NCBI RefSeq assembly: GCF_010499255.1
Contig: NZ_JAAGRN010000008.1
Coordinates: forward strand, 1-64,000
Length of the DNA stretch: 64,000 bases
Direction of reading: 5' to 3'
DNA from: Sheuella amnicola
GTDB lineage: Bacteria; Pseudomonadota; Gammaproteobacteria; Burkholderiales; Burkholderiaceae_B
The translations under genes and the position numbers were made by a program. How positions within the stretch are numbered: position 1 is the first letter of the stretch; each line of letters starts with the position of its first letter. Positions 46,198 through 55,532 of this stretch are shown here, piece after piece. Under the pieces are notes generated by a model, which worked only from the letters and a program-made list of their open reading frames with translations, did not search any database and was not told where the DNA came from.

Positions 46198-47181
46198 TTG
46201 AGGCCTCTGGCTATCACCCTCGGAGATGCAGCCGGCATCGGCCCAGAAATTGTGGTCAAGATGCATATGCAGGGCCTGCCAGCTCCCGCAATCGTTTATG
46301 GCGATTTACCGGCCATCGAGCGCGCTGCCGGCATGTTGAAAGCGGGACTGCAAATCGTCGCCATTGACGAGGTTGACAGGGATAGCTTTAACCGCATTGA
46401 TCACGGTGTTCTGTATGTTCGTCCGACTTCACCTGAATTGCCGCGGGATCTTGCCTTTGGCCGCGTCAACGCCGATGCGGGGCGGTCATCGGTTCAGGCA
46501 CTTTGCATGGCCATTGACGATGCCATGCAACAACGCGTCGCAGCCATCGTCACGGCGCCTTTGAACAAAGAGGCCATGCACGCCGCCGGGATCGACTTTC
46601 CGGGACATACCGAAATCCTGGCCGAGCGATCAGGCACGCGCCATGTCGCCATGATGCTGGTCAATGATCAACTTCGCGTGATTCTGGCCACGATTCACAT
46701 CGCACTTGCCGAGGTCCCCCTTGCTCTATCGACTGAACTGGAACTGCGCACAATCGATCTCGCTCATCGCGCCTGCGCGGGCATGGGTATCGCCAAGCCA
46801 CGCATCGCCGTAGCCGGCTTGAACCCCCATGCCGGAGAAAACGGTAAATTCGGCACAGAAGAACAAACCATCATTTCGCCTGCCATCACCATGGCGCAAG
46901 ACAAGGGAATCGATGTTTCAGGCCCCTGGCCGGGAGACACGATTTTCATGCGGGCCAGGCGCGGGGAGTTCGACATTGTGGTGGCCCAATATCATGATCA
47001 AGGCCTGATACCGATCAAATACCTCGGCATTGATGAAGGCGTCAACGTGACTGTAGGTTTGCCATTCGTTCGTACAAGCGTCGATCACGGTACAGCGTTT
47101 GACATCGCCGGCCAAGGCATCGCCGACCCCTCTTCCCTTCGAACCGCATTTGTGACTGCTTTAAAAATGCTGGGAAGATAA
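46198..47181 (+). CDS. pdxA: 4-hydroxythreonine-4-phosphate dehydrogenase
   Basis: NAD-dependent enzyme of pyridoxal phosphate synthesis, 327 residues, as in E. coli. RPLAITLGDAAGIGPEI opens the protein. The three metal-binding histidines lie in FPGHTEIL, ATIHIAL and QYHDQGLIPIKYLG. Start choice: TTG 46198 has GGGAG six bases upstream and begins where homology begins; ATG 46168 lies inside phoH-like coding sequence without a site. ksgA, its common neighbour, is absent. Confidence 0.93.
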   Translation: MRPLAITLGDAAGIGPEIVVKMHMQGLPAPAIVYGDLPAIERAAGMLKAGLQIVAIDEVDRDSFNRIDHGVLYVRPTSPELPRDLAFGRVNADAGRSSVQALCMAIDDAMQQRVAAIVTAPLNKEAMHAAGIDFPGHTEILAERSGTRHVAMMLVNDQLRVILATIHIALAEVPLALSTELELRTIDLAHRACAGMGIAKPRIAVAGLNPHAGENGKFGTEEQTIISPAITMAQDKGIDVSGPWPGDTIFMRARRGEFDIVVAQYHDQGLIPIKYLGIDEGVNVTVGLPFVRTSVDHGTAFDIAGQGIADPSSLRTAFVTALKMLGR

Positions 47182-47237
47182 AAACCCCACTCCACCTAGG
47201 GGAAACCCTTGATTTATAAAATTTCTTTAAAAACTTT

Positions 47238-47266
47238 AGATGAACTATCAATGCTAAGTATATAAT
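47238..47266 (+). promoter_or_regulatory. Candidate promoter of the PBP7-like gene
   Basis: A perfect TATAAT (47261-47266) sits in an AT-rich gap after pdxA, with a weak -35 (TAGATG, 47238-47243, 17-base spacer). The predicted leader before ATG 47300 is about 27 bases. Confidence 0.45.
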
Positions 47267-47299
47267 TTACCTAGTTTTTATAAATCTAAGGCCGCTGGA

Positions 47300-48334
47300 A
47301 TGGGTTTTTGGTCGTATTTTCGTTTTCGTAAAAATTTGCTTGCACCGCTCGTGTGCATCGCATTAGCAGTCCCTACCCTTCAGGCTAAGGCTCAAACCAG
47401 CTCTTCTACGAGCTCGAGCCAGACAACGAAGAAAAAATCAACACAGAATCAGAAGTCTGCGTCTAAAAACAATACAAAGGTTTCAGCCAACGCCGGTAAA
47501 AAAACGGCGGCGCCCAAAAAGACGGCCAAACCATCCGCATCCTCGAATCGCGCGGTTCGCGCCAATGCCGGTGTCAGCACAATGGGTGCGATACGCTCGA
47601 ACGTGGTGTTTGTCCAGGATTTGTCTACTCAGGCGGTTCTGTATTCCCGCAATGACGATGGTGTGCGTCCGATTGCTTCGATTTCAAAGCTGATGACGGC
47701 CGTTGTCGTCGTCGATGCCAATCAGCCCATGGATGAAATCCTCGAGGTCACCCAGGATGACGTTGATGTGGTCAAACATAGCCGCTCACGTCTTGCGGTA
47801 GGCACGCGCCTATCCAGACGCGACATGCTTCACCTTGCATTGATGTCATCGGAAAATCGTGCGGCAAACGCTTTGGCGCGTTACTACCCTGGTGGCATGA
47901 ACGCATTTGTCGCAGCGATGAATTCAAAAGCCAGACAACTCGGCATGACTCAAAGCCGGTTTGTCGAGCCTACCGGACTTTCGAGCGAAAACGTTTCAAC
48001 ACCTCGTGATCTGGTCAAACTGCTGCAAGCATCTGCAACGCGCCCCACAATACGCGATTTCACAACCGACGAACAGCATGAGGTTCGCACCGGTAGAAGC
48101 ACCCCCGCGACCTTTCGCAACACCAACATGCTAGTTGCCAATCCGAACTGGGATATCAAGGTTTCTAAAACCGGCTTCATCAACGAAGCCGGACAATGCC
48201 TGGTGATGGTTGCGCGCATGAATAATCGCGATGTGGCGATCGTATTGCTCAACGCTGAAGGCAAAGGCACTCGCATAGGTGATGCGGTCAAAATCAGGCA
48301 AATGGTACAAACCAAACACCTGGCATCGCTCTAA
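47300..48334 (+). CDS. pbpG: D-alanyl-D-alanine endopeptidase (PBP7-like)
   Basis: Periplasmic low-molecular-weight penicillin-binding protein of 344 residues. A signal peptide (RKNLLAPLVCIALAVPTLQAKA, about 11-32) is followed by a long Ser/Lys/Thr/Ala linker (about 33-95), then the serine peptidase S11 domain with the three active-site motifs SISK (SxxK), SEN (SxN) and KTG in VSKTGFINEAG. It cuts DD-crosslinks in peptidoglycan. The Lys-rich linker is longer than in E. coli PBP7. Convergent with dnaB, only 10 bases between stops. Confidence 0.88.
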   Translation: MGFWSYFRFRKNLLAPLVCIALAVPTLQAKAQTSSSTSSSQTTKKKSTQNQKSASKNNTKVSANAGKKTAAPKKTAKPSASSNRAVRANAGVSTMGAIRSNVVFVQDLSTQAVLYSRNDDGVRPIASISKLMTAVVVVDANQPMDEILEVTQDDVDVVKHSRSRLAVGTRLSRRDMLHLALMSSENRAANALARYYPGGMNAFVAAMNSKARQLGMTQSRFVEPTGLSSENVSTPRDLVKLLQASATRPTIRDFTTDEQHEVRTGRSTPATFRNTNMLVANPNWDIKVSKTGFINEAGQCLVMVARMNNRDVAIVLLNAEGKGTRIGDAVKIRQMVQTKHLASL

Positions 48335-48344
48335 GGCGACCACA

Positions 48345-49730
48345 TTACTCGTAATGTCCGCCTGCCGAACCACCGGCAAAATTCAGGAAGCGCGTGCTTG
48401 ATCCCTGGAACGTCATTCTGACCGTACCAATTGGACCATTACGCTGTTTGCCGATAATGATTTCGGCTGTTCCTTTGTCAGGCGAGTCTTGGTTATAGAC
48501 CTCGTCGCGGTAAATGAACAGAATCAAGTCGGCATCCTGCTCGATGGCGCCCGATTCTCGCAAGTCGCTCATGACGGGACGCTTATTCGGACGCTGTTCC
48601 AGACTGCGATTCAACTGCGACAGCGCAATCAGCGGACAATTCAATTCTTTCGCCAGACCTTTTAGCGACCTGCTGATTTCGGAAATTTCGGTTGCGCGGT
48701 TTTCACCTGCAGTGCTTGCACCCATCAACTGTAAATAGTCAATGACGATCAAGCCCAACTTACCGCATTGTCGAGCCAAACGACGCGCACGCGCGCGAAC
48801 CTCAACCGAACTCAACGCTGGTGTTTCATCGATATATAGTTGCGCATCCTGCATTTTCTGAACGGCATGCGTCACGCGTGGCCAGTCATCGGCAATCAGC
48901 TTGCCAGTACGCATTCGGTGCTGATCGAGCATCCCAACCGATCCCAGCATACGCATGGCAAGCTGAACCGCACCCATCTCCATCGAAAACACGGCAACCG
49001 GCAAGCCTTGCTCGATCGCGACATGCTCGGCGATGTTCATCGAGAAGGATGTTTTACCCATCGATGGGCGACCAGCCACAATGATCAAATCACCGCCTTG
49101 CAATCCCGATGTCATTTTGTCCAGATCGGTAAAACCGGTCGGCACACCCGTCACATCCGAATCACCTTCGCGGTGATACAACTCATCGATTCGCTCAACC
49201 ACCTCGGAGAGCAGTGGCTGAATTTCCCTGAAGCCCGCAGTGGCTTTGGCGCCTTCCTGTGCGATTTTGAATACCTTTGATTCGGCTTCATCCAGCAACT
49301 GCCGAGCCTCTTTGCCATCAGGGTTGAATGCCGTTGCCGCGATCTCATCAGCGACGCTGACGAGTTTGCGAAGCATGGAGCGTTCGCGCACGATTTCGGC
49401 GTAGCGACGGATATTGGCAGCCGATGGCGTGTTGTGCGCCAAAGCATTCAGGTAAGACAATCCACCCACTTCCTCGGACTTGCCAGCGCTTGCTATCGAC
49501 TCGTGCACCGTCACCACATCAGCCGGTCGCGAAAGGTTGATCAGCCGGGCGATATGATGCCAAATCAGTTTGTGATCAAACCGATAGAAATCTTCTTCAT
49601 TGATGACATCCGTCACTCGTTCCCATGAAGCGTTATCCAGCAACAACCCGCCAAGCACGGACTGTTCCGCCTCGACGGAGTGAGGTGGAACACGCAGGTA
49701 ATCGAGTTGAGGATCGGTCTGGTTCTTCAT
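48345..49730 (-). CDS. dnaB: Replicative DNA helicase DnaB
   Basis: Hexameric helicase of 461 residues. The N-terminal DnaG-interacting domain opens RVPPHSVEAEQSVLGGLLLDN. The RecA-like motor has Walker A GRPSMGKTSFSMNIA (around 205-220), Walker B LGLIVIDYLQLM, and LSQLNRSLEQRPNKRP. No intein is present. It follows a kinase-like gene by three bases rather than rplI, its common upstream neighbour. Confidence 0.97.
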   Translation of the reverse strand: MKNQTDPQLDYLRVPPHSVEAEQSVLGGLLLDNASWERVTDVINEEDFYRFDHKLIWHHIARLINLSRPADVVTVHESIASAGKSEEVGGLSYLNALAHNTPSAANIRRYAEIVRERSMLRKLVSVADEIAATAFNPDGKEARQLLDEAESKVFKIAQEGAKATAGFREIQPLLSEVVERIDELYHREGDSDVTGVPTGFTDLDKMTSGLQGGDLIIVAGRPSMGKTSFSMNIAEHVAIEQGLPVAVFSMEMGAVQLAMRMLGSVGMLDQHRMRTGKLIADDWPRVTHAVQKMQDAQLYIDETPALSSVEVRARARRLARQCGKLGLIVIDYLQLMGASTAGENRATEISEISRSLKGLAKELNCPLIALSQLNRSLEQRPNKRPVMSDLRESGAIEQDADLILFIYRDEVYNQDSPDKGTAEIIIGKQRNGPIGTVRMTFQGSSTRFLNFAGGSAGGHYE

Positions 49731-49733
49731 TTT

Positions 49734-50570
49734 TCAATCATAACCGCAACAAGTGCGCAGGGTTTGCGAGACATGTAGAAACCCTTGCACGTCACGCCAT
49801 TTCAGTTTCTTGAGGATGAATCCGGCATGCTTGACAACTAAATCGAACGCAGCCCCGAATTGACGCAATCTGGCTTTAATTTCCGGATCGGGATTGGCGG
49901 TCAAATACACCTCAAGCAATTGCTGACACAATAATTGGCGCTCGGGGCCATCAAACTCATGTCCGCGCAAACCCGCCATCGAGGACAGCATCTGATACAC
50001 ATCGTAAGCTTGACCAAGCGGTCTGGACATGGCTTGGCCGATGTTTTCCTCAAAGTCGATGCGAGTAATTTGATCGTTCTGAAACATCAGGTTACGTAAC
50101 TGAGCACCGCCATGAACGAAACCCGCCCGGTGAAAGGACGCCAGGTCCAATGCCACGCGCCTCATCCATTCCAGCCGACCCGCAGGGGTATCGATTCGAA
50201 TGAGATAAGGCAAATCCTGCCCGACATATTCAAGAACAAGCACACCAGGCGTATGTCGCAAAATCTCCGGGACGCGCCATCCAGCTTGCCGCAACAGAAC
50301 AAGGCGTTGCGCTTCATCATCCAGTTCGTTTTTTAACAATACGCGTGCGGAAGGCCGTTCACGAAAAGCCAGCCAACAAACCCAGGAAAGCGTCCATGAA
50401 CGTACAAATCGCAATAAATAAACCAGGCGATATGTGATCGTATTAACTCTTCTTTTGATGACACAACGCTTGCCGGCAAGATCCACCACGCTGACGCCGG
50501 AGGGCTCATCAGCGTGCGCATCCAGCCATTGGCTCAATGCTTGTTGAAACGGGTCATGTCGATCGGTCAT
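49734..50570 (-). CDS. Kinase-fold protein (BUD32/LPS kinase-like) lacking the catalytic Asp
   Basis: A 278-residue protein with a kinase-like fold. A candidate ATP Lys lies in RCVIKRRVN, a conserved Glu region in LLKNELDDEAQRLVLLR, and the catalytic-loop equivalent reads FHRAGFVHGGAQLRNLMFQN. There HGG replaces the HGD or HxD of active kinases. A following ITRIDFEENIG stands in for the metal-binding DFG/DFD. It may be a pseudokinase or an unusual kinase. Hydrophobic stretches around residues 45-68 could touch the membrane. It sits between rplI and dnaB, behind the rplI terminator. The function is not known to me. Confidence 0.7.
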   Translation of the reverse strand: MTDRHDPFQQALSQWLDAHADEPSGVSVVDLAGKRCVIKRRVNTITYRLVYLLRFVRSWTLSWVCWLAFRERPSARVLLKNELDDEAQRLVLLRQAGWRVPEILRHTPGVLVLEYVGQDLPYLIRIDTPAGRLEWMRRVALDLASFHRAGFVHGGAQLRNLMFQNDQITRIDFEENIGQAMSRPLGQAYDVYQMLSSMAGLRGHEFDGPERQLLCQQLLEVYLTANPDPEIKARLRQFGAAFDLVVKHAGFILKKLKWRDVQGFLHVSQTLRTCCGYD

Positions 50571-50585
50571 GCGTGTCTGTCAACC

Positions 50586-50617
50586 AAAAAAACAAAAGCC
50601 GGCAATAGCCGGCTTTT
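50586..50617 (-). terminator. Rho-independent terminator of the rpsF-rplI operon
   Basis: AAAAGCCGGC (50594-50603) and GCCGGCTTTT (50608-50617) form a 10-base stem with a four-base loop. On the minus strand it is followed by a T-rich tract (complement of the A run 50586-50592). It ends the ribosomal operon just before the kinase-like gene. Confidence 0.85.
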
Positions 50618-50656
50618 GCTTGATGCCCACACCAACCAATGGTGCAGGCTCGCGGA

Positions 50657-51112
50657 TTAGGCCACGTCGCCTGTCACGACAACAGTGATGTTGCTCACCA
50701 CGTCAGGATGCAATGCAACCTGAACAGGGAATTCGCCAATCATCTTCAGGGGACCTTCGGGCAAACGAATTTGCGCCTTTTCGATTCCGGCGAAACCTGC
50801 TGCAACAAGACCGGTAGCGATGTCCATGTTGGTGACGGAACCGAACAAACGACCATCCACACCAGCCTTCTGGGTGAGTGCCAATGCGTAGTTTTCAAGG
50901 CGTTGGCCCAAAGCCTGGGCAGCAGCCAGTTTGTCGGCCTGAAGCTTTTCGAGTTCGGCACGGCGTGCTTCGAATTCTTTCAATGCGGCTTCAGTGGCAC
51001 GACGTGCCTTTTTCTGGGGGATCAGATAGTTACGTGCGTAACCGTCACGTACGCGAACAACCTCACCGAGATTGCCGACGTTCAATACTTTTTCGAGCAG
51101 AATGATTTGCAT
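50657..51112 (-). CDS. rplI: 50S ribosomal protein L9
   Basis: Two-domain 23S rRNA-binding protein of 151 residues. The N-terminal [33 protein letters not shown] is the canonical L9 start. The long connecting helix and C-terminal domain ([19 protein letters not shown]) follow. Last gene of rpsF-priB-rpsR-rplI. Confidence 0.98.
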   Translation of the reverse strand: MQIILLEKVLNVGNLGEVVRVRDGYARNYLIPQKKARRATEAALKEFEARRAELEKLQADKLAAAQALGQRLENYALALTQKAGVDGRLFGSVTNMDIATGLVAAGFAGIEKAQIRLPEGPLKMIGEFPVQVALHPDVVSNITVVVTGDVA

Positions 51113-51126
51113 AATGTGCCCCGGGA

Positions 51127-51399
51127 TCAGTTGTGGTTGTCAGTGAAAGGCAACAGAGCCAGGAAGCGTGCACGCTTAATAGCCGAGTCAAGCTGGCGTT
51201 GATAGATCGCCTTGGTGCCGGTCAAACGTGCAGGAATGATTTTGCCGTTTTCCTGAATGAAATCACGCAGAGTGTCCAGATCTTTGTAATCGATCTCGGC
51301 AACGCCAGCGGCGCTGAAGCGGCAGAATTTGCGACGCTTGAACAGCGGGTTTTGTTGAGTGAATTTCTTTTTTTCTTTTTTCTTACCGAAGAAAGCCAT
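51127..51399 (-). CDS. rpsR: 30S ribosomal protein S18
   Basis: Small-subunit protein of 90 residues, partner of S6 on the 30S platform. [29 protein letters not shown] and [28 protein letters not shown] are the standard S18 sequence. Preceded by an Arg/Lys-rich N-terminal extension ([12 protein letters not shown]). 14 bases before rplI, 12 bases after priB. Confidence 0.98.
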   Translation of the reverse strand: MAFFGKKKEKKKFTQQNPLFKRRKFCRFSAAGVAEIDYKDLDTLRDFIQENGKIIPARLTGTKAIYQRQLDSAIKRARFLALLPFTDNHN

Positions 51400-51411
51400 G
51401 ATATGCCTCGT

Positions 51412-51702
51412 TCAAATTTGTTGAATTTGCTGCGCATGCAGCCTAAATCTTGGAGAATCTTTGCGAACCGGAGCCAAAAAGCCCTGAATCCGTACCGTTT
51501 GACCTAAACCCATCGTGACAGCCATCCGGACTAAATCACCCATCGCCAAAACAGGAAGCACAAAGGCTAACTGGCGTGGATGACCTGCCTCAGTGACTTC
51601 GGACTGGTGCGAGATCAGGAACTCTAGAACTGGTATCCCGGCAGGTGTATACCGAACGGGAGACAACTCAGAAACCTGGCCCAGCACATCAAGCCGATTC
51701 AC
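51412..51702 (-). CDS. priB: Primosomal replication protein N (PriB)
   Basis: Single-stranded DNA-binding OB-fold protein of 96 residues used in replication restart with PriA and DnaT. RLDVLGQVSELSPVRYTPAGIPVLEFLISHQS is the typical opening. It starts at GTG 51702, 14 bases after rpsF. Its place between rpsF and rpsR is the conserved betaproteobacterial arrangement. Confidence 0.92.
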   Translation of the reverse strand: MNRLDVLGQVSELSPVRYTPAGIPVLEFLISHQSEVTEAGHPRQLAFVLPVLAMGDLVRMAVTMGLGQTVRIQGFLAPVRKDSPRFRLHAQQIQQI

Positions 51703-51716
51703 GTCAGGATCCGGTT

Positions 51717-52091
51717 TTACTCGTCGTCGCCCATCGTGGACTCGGCCGAGGCTTTACGTGCCTCATCGCGTTCGACCTGCTTCATCATGATTGACGGCTC
51801 GGTCTGAGCAGTCTTGGTCTTGATGACAAGGTGACGCAATACTGCATCGTTGTAACGGAATGAATGTTCGAGTTCGTCCAGAGTGGACTGACCGCATTCG
51901 ATGTTGAAGCAGACATAATGAGCCTTGACAAGCTTCTGGATCGGATAAGCCAGTTGACGACGTCCCCAGTCTTCGAGGCGATGAATCTTGCCGCCCTGTG
52001 AAGTCACAAGGGTCTGGTAGCGTTCAACCATGGCGGGCACCTGCTCGCTCTGGTCAGGATGAACGATAAAAACAACTTCGTAATTGCGCAT
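51717..52091 (-). CDS. rpsF: 30S ribosomal protein S6
   Basis: Protein of 124 residues starting [18 protein letters not shown], the S6 signature, with [18 protein letters not shown] and [15 protein letters not shown] nine bases before ATG 52091 fixes the start; a longer in-frame start would add ten non-homologous residues. The acidic tail (ESTMGDDE) is a common S6 feature. First gene of the operon. Confidence 0.97.
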   Translation of the reverse strand: MRNYEVVFIVHPDQSEQVPAMVERYQTLVTSQGGKIHRLEDWGRRQLAYPIQKLVKAHYVCFNIECGQSTLDELEHSFRYNDAVLRHLVIKTKTAQTEPSIMMKQVERDEARKASAESTMGDDE

Positions 52092-52112
52092 GCAAAATAC
52101 TCCTGAGGATGT

Positions 52113-52131
52113 CTGACACACAACGTGTCAG
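52113..52131 (-). promoter_or_regulatory. Hairpin in the rpsF leader, possible autoregulatory element
   Basis: CTGACAC (52125-52131 on the minus strand) pairs with GTGTCAG (52113-52119) around a five-base loop, about 22 bases before the rpsF ATG and next to its ribosome-binding site. Many rpsF leaders carry an S6:S18-binding element in this position. I could not confirm its conserved bulge, so the role is tentative. Confidence 0.35.
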
Positions 52132-52239
52132 GGTCAGCCCGTTACCGTATTTAAAGCGTGAGGTGCAAAACGCACACTATCGAGTGCGTCTGGAACACTA
52201 CGCCCGAAATGTTGCGATAATCGAGCAAGAAAGCCGTCT

Positions 52240-52268
52240 ATTATGGCCTATTAGCGGTTTTTACGCAA
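52240..52268 (-). promoter_or_regulatory. Candidate promoter of the rpsF operon
   Basis: Minus-strand TTGCGT (52268-52263), a 17-base spacer and CATAAT (52245-52240). It overlaps the end of dxs and gives a leader of about 140 bases containing two inverted repeats (ACGCAC/GTGCGT and CTGACAC/GTGTCAG). Confidence 0.4.
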
Positions 52269-54117
52269 GTGAAAACCGCATACGGATGGATCTCTCTATG
52301 CCGGCGGCGTCAAGCCCGACATCGGCCAGAAGGGCATTTTGATCGCCATGATCGATAAAACGATCCGGCAACCCGAGTTGAAGCAAGGGAAGCACCACAC
52401 CAGCCTGCACTAAGGTTTCGGCAACTGCGCTACCCGCTCCGCCCATGATGCACCCCTCTTCGATGGTCACCAGCCCCTCGTGCTTGGATGCCATCTCTAG
52501 AATCAATTCGACATCGATCGGTTTAACAAAACGCATATCGACTACGCTCAAATTCAAGGCATCAGCCGCTTTCAGCGCGGCAGGCAATAATGTGCCGAAC
52601 ACCAGCAAAGCGAGTTTTTCTCCACGGCGACGCACAATCCCCCGACCGACCGGAACAGTATCGAGCCCCGCATGGACCTCGGCACCACAGCCTGATCCTC
52701 GGGGATACCGGACAGATGCAGGGCCGGGATACTGATAACAGGTCGTCAGCAATAAGCGGGTTTCGTTCTCATCCGATGGCGTTGCCACCACCATATTTGG
52801 AATACAGCGCAAATACGCTATGTCGTAATTGCCGGCATGTGTCGCACCATCCGCTCCCACAAGACCGGCGCGATCCAATGCAAAAGTCACATCCAGATCC
52901 TGAAGTGCGACGTCATGGATCAGCTGGTCATAGCCACGCTGCAAAAAGGTCGAATAAATCGCAACGACAGGTTTTTGACCCTCGCAAGCAATACCGGCGG
53001 CAAAAGTGACCGCGTGCTGCTCGGCGATGCCCACATCGAAATAACGGGTCGGAAAACGCCGCTCGAATTCGACCATCCCGCTACCTTCACGCATCGCAGG
53101 GGTAATACCATTTAGGCGCGGATCATGTTCGGCCATATCGATCAGCCATCGCCCAAACACCTGCGTGAAGGTCGTTTTGGGAGGTGTCGCCGCCTTTTGG
53201 ATGCCGATGGCTGGATCGAATTTGCCGGGACCGTGATACAAAACCGGATCGGCTTCGGCCAGCTTGTAGCCCTGGCCTTTTTTAGTCACGACATGCAAAA
53301 ACTGCGGCCCCTTGAGTGCACGCATGTTCTGCAATGTGGGAATCAGTGCGTCCAGATCATGTCCGTCGATGGGTCCAACGTAATTAAAGCCCATTTCTTC
53401 GAACAATGTGGCAGGCGTCACCATGCCCTTGGCGTGCTCCTCGAAGCGACGGGCCAACTCGAGTACGGGTGGCATGTGCTGCAACACCGCGCGGCCGACG
53501 TTTTTGGCCGCCGCATAAAACTGCCCCGACATCAGGCGCGCCAGGTAACGATTCAACGCGCCGACCGGTGGCGAAATCGACATATCATTGTCATTGAGAA
53601 TCACGAGCAGATTGATATCATGCGTGACGCCGGCATTGTTCATGGCTTCGAACGCCATCCCGGCAGACATGGCACCGTCACCTATGACAGCGATATGCTG
53701 GCGCGATACCCCTGCGTTGCGTGACGCAACCGCCATGCCCAGTGCGGCTGAAATCGATGTCGAGGAATGAGCGGTGCCAAATGCGTCGTACTCGGATTCG
53801 CTTCGTTTGGGAAACCCGGAAATTCCGCCGTACTGACGAAGATGGGCCATACCATCCTTGCGTCCGGTCAGAATCTTGTGCGGATAGGACTGGTGGCCGA
53901 CATCCCAGATGATGCGATCATGCGGCGTGTCGTATACATAATGCAGGGCAACCGTCAGTTCAACGGTTCCGAGATTTGACGAGAGATGCCCCCCGGTCTT
54001 GGAAACCGATTGCACGATAAAACCACGCAACTCGTCCGAAAGCCGCTTGAGTTCTCGACGATCAAGCGGCTTGAGATCAGCAGGGCTGTGTATTCGGTCT
54101 AACAGTTCAGTCGACAT
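52261..54117 (-). CDS. dxs: 1-deoxy-D-xylulose-5-phosphate synthase
   Basis: Thiamine diphosphate enzyme of 618 residues condensing pyruvate and glyceraldehyde-3-phosphate in the first step of the MEP isoprenoid pathway. The cofactor motif runs from [19 protein letters not shown] to LNDNDMSIS (around residues 145-180). [13 protein letters not shown] and [15 protein letters not shown] (transketolase pyrimidine domain, around 365) are also present. It starts two bases after ispA, a classical dxs-ispA-xseB cluster. Confidence 0.97.
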   Translation of the reverse strand: MSTELLDRIHSPADLKPLDRRELKRLSDELRGFIVQSVSKTGGHLSSNLGTVELTVALHYVYDTPHDRIIWDVGHQSYPHKILTGRKDGMAHLRQYGGISGFPKRSESEYDAFGTAHSSTSISAALGMAVASRNAGVSRQHIAVIGDGAMSAGMAFEAMNNAGVTHDINLLVILNDNDMSISPPVGALNRYLARLMSGQFYAAAKNVGRAVLQHMPPVLELARRFEEHAKGMVTPATLFEEMGFNYVGPIDGHDLDALIPTLQNMRALKGPQFLHVVTKKGQGYKLAEADPVLYHGPGKFDPAIGIQKAATPPKTTFTQVFGRWLIDMAEHDPRLNGITPAMREGSGMVEFERRFPTRYFDVGIAEQHAVTFAAGIACEGQKPVVAIYSTFLQRGYDQLIHDVALQDLDVTFALDRAGLVGADGATHAGNYDIAYLRCIPNMVVATPSDENETRLLLTTCYQYPGPASVRYPRGSGCGAEVHAGLDTVPVGRGIVRRRGEKLALLVFGTLLPAALKAADALNLSVVDMRFVKPIDVELILEMASKHEGLVTIEEGCIMGGAGSAVAETLVQAGVVLPLLQLGLPDRFIDHGDQNALLADVGLDAAGIERSIRMRFSLA

Positions 54118-54119
54118 AC

Positions 54120-55028
54120 TTAATGATTTCGTAAAACAATAAAGTCGGCAAGATCGGATAAGAGCTGTCCCGATTCGCCCAACGGTTTGATCGCCAAAAT
54201 TGCGTCCCGATGCAATGCATCGGCAAAATCCCTGGCTTTCTCAAGCCCCATCAGGGTGACATACGTCGGCTTGTTCGCGGCGGCATCTTTACCCGCCGTT
54301 TTTCCAAGCTGTGCAGTATCTACAGTCACGTCAAGGATATCATCGACAACCTGAAAAGCCAGGCCCATCGCACAAGCATAAGCCGAAAGTGATTGCTGCT
54401 GGACGGGATTCATCGCTGCGGCCAAGCCTCCCAACATCACGCTGGCCGAAAGCAAAGCCCCCGTTTTCAATTCGTGCATGCGCTGTAGTTGCTCGCGTGT
54501 CAAATGCTTGCCGACGCTTTCGAGATCGATCGCCTGCCCGCCGGCCATACCGAGACTACCTGCCGCCTGGGCCAAAACACGCGTGGCACGCACGATTAAT
54601 TCGGGATCGACAGGCATTTGCGCTAGCCAGTCGAAAGCCAACGGCTGCAAAGCGTCGCCCGCCAGCAACGCGGTTGCCTCGTCGTATTTCACGTGCAAAG
54701 TCGGCTTGCCGCGACGCAAGGTGTCGTCATCCATGCATGGGAGGTCGTCATGCACCAATGAATAGGCATGGACCAGCTCGACAGCGCATGCGGCAAGATC
54801 AAGCGCACGCTCGAACTCTGAATCACGCGACGCGCAAACGGCATAACCGGCAGCATAGACCAGTCCGGCCCGAACGCGCTTGCCGCCACTCAACACCGCA
54901 TAGCGCATGGCCTGATGCAGGCGGGCCGGCTCACACGTTTCGGCGGGCAACATGGCGTGAAGCACCTGCTCGACATGCCGGGCACGCGTATTTAACCAAT
55001 CTGAAGATGCAAGAACGGAAACAGACAT
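54120..55028 (-). CDS. ispA: Farnesyl diphosphate synthase
   Basis: Chain-elongating prenyltransferase of 302 residues making C15 farnesyl diphosphate. The first Asp-rich motif lies in [19 protein letters not shown] (around residues 85-103) and the second in [11 protein letters not shown] (around 227). GGKRVRAGL binds diphosphate. Six bases separate it from xseB. Its product feeds HpnCDE and ubiquinone/undecaprenyl synthesis. Confidence 0.95.
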   Translation of the reverse strand: MSVSVLASSDWLNTRARHVEQVLHAMLPAETCEPARLHQAMRYAVLSGGKRVRAGLVYAAGYAVCASRDSEFERALDLAACAVELVHAYSLVHDDLPCMDDDTLRRGKPTLHVKYDEATALLAGDALQPLAFDWLAQMPVDPELIVRATRVLAQAAGSLGMAGGQAIDLESVGKHLTREQLQRMHELKTGALLSASVMLGGLAAAMNPVQQQSLSAYACAMGLAFQVVDDILDVTVDTAQLGKTAGKDAAANKPTYVTLMGLEKARDFADALHRDAILAIKPLGESGQLLSDLADFIVLRNH

Positions 55029-55034
55029 ATTCGA

Positions 55035-55301
55035 TTATTCAACTTCCACATCGCCTTCGAAGGGACGCAATACGCCCGCCTCGAGGACTTTAACCTGCTG
55101 CTCGGCCTGCGCCAACAACTGTTGGCAGATACGCGTCAAGGCCACGCCGCGACGATAAGCGGACAAGGATTGCTCAAGCGCCAACGTACCCGACTCCATC
55201 GACGCGACCACCGCCTCGAGTTCGGACAAGGCGGTCTCGAAATCTTTGGGCAATGAAGCATCCTGCTCGTCAGGCTGGGCGGTCGATTGTTTGGCGTGCA
55301 C
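55035..55301 (-). CDS. xseB: Exodeoxyribonuclease VII small subunit
   Basis: Helical hairpin protein of about 88 residues partnering XseA. LPKDFETALSELEAVVASMESGTLALEQSLSAYRRGVAL is the family core. The start is uncertain. GTG 55301 is chosen because it leaves a normal-length protein; in-frame codons upstream (to 55400) would add about 33 residues. First gene before ispA-dxs. Confidence 0.88.
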   Translation of the reverse strand: MHAKQSTAQPDEQDASLPKDFETALSELEAVVASMESGTLALEQSLSAYRRGVALTRICQQLLAQAEQQVKVLEAGVLRPFEGDVEVE

Positions 55302-55532
55302 GGATTTTTCAGCTTTCGTCAAAATTAAACTCCGGACAAACAGGCTGTTCTGAATACGTGATTGTACGAGATCGGGGCAAGTCGGTGCCTTGGGGTACAA
55401 TCATTCTTTTATGGTGATCGGCCAATCCGATTTTTCTTCGCGCCAGATTCAAACTTTGCTTATGTGGTCATCGGACATCAAACCGGACTCGATACGGCTA
55501 GCCCTGGCATTTTTACCCACGCGGAGGGAATC

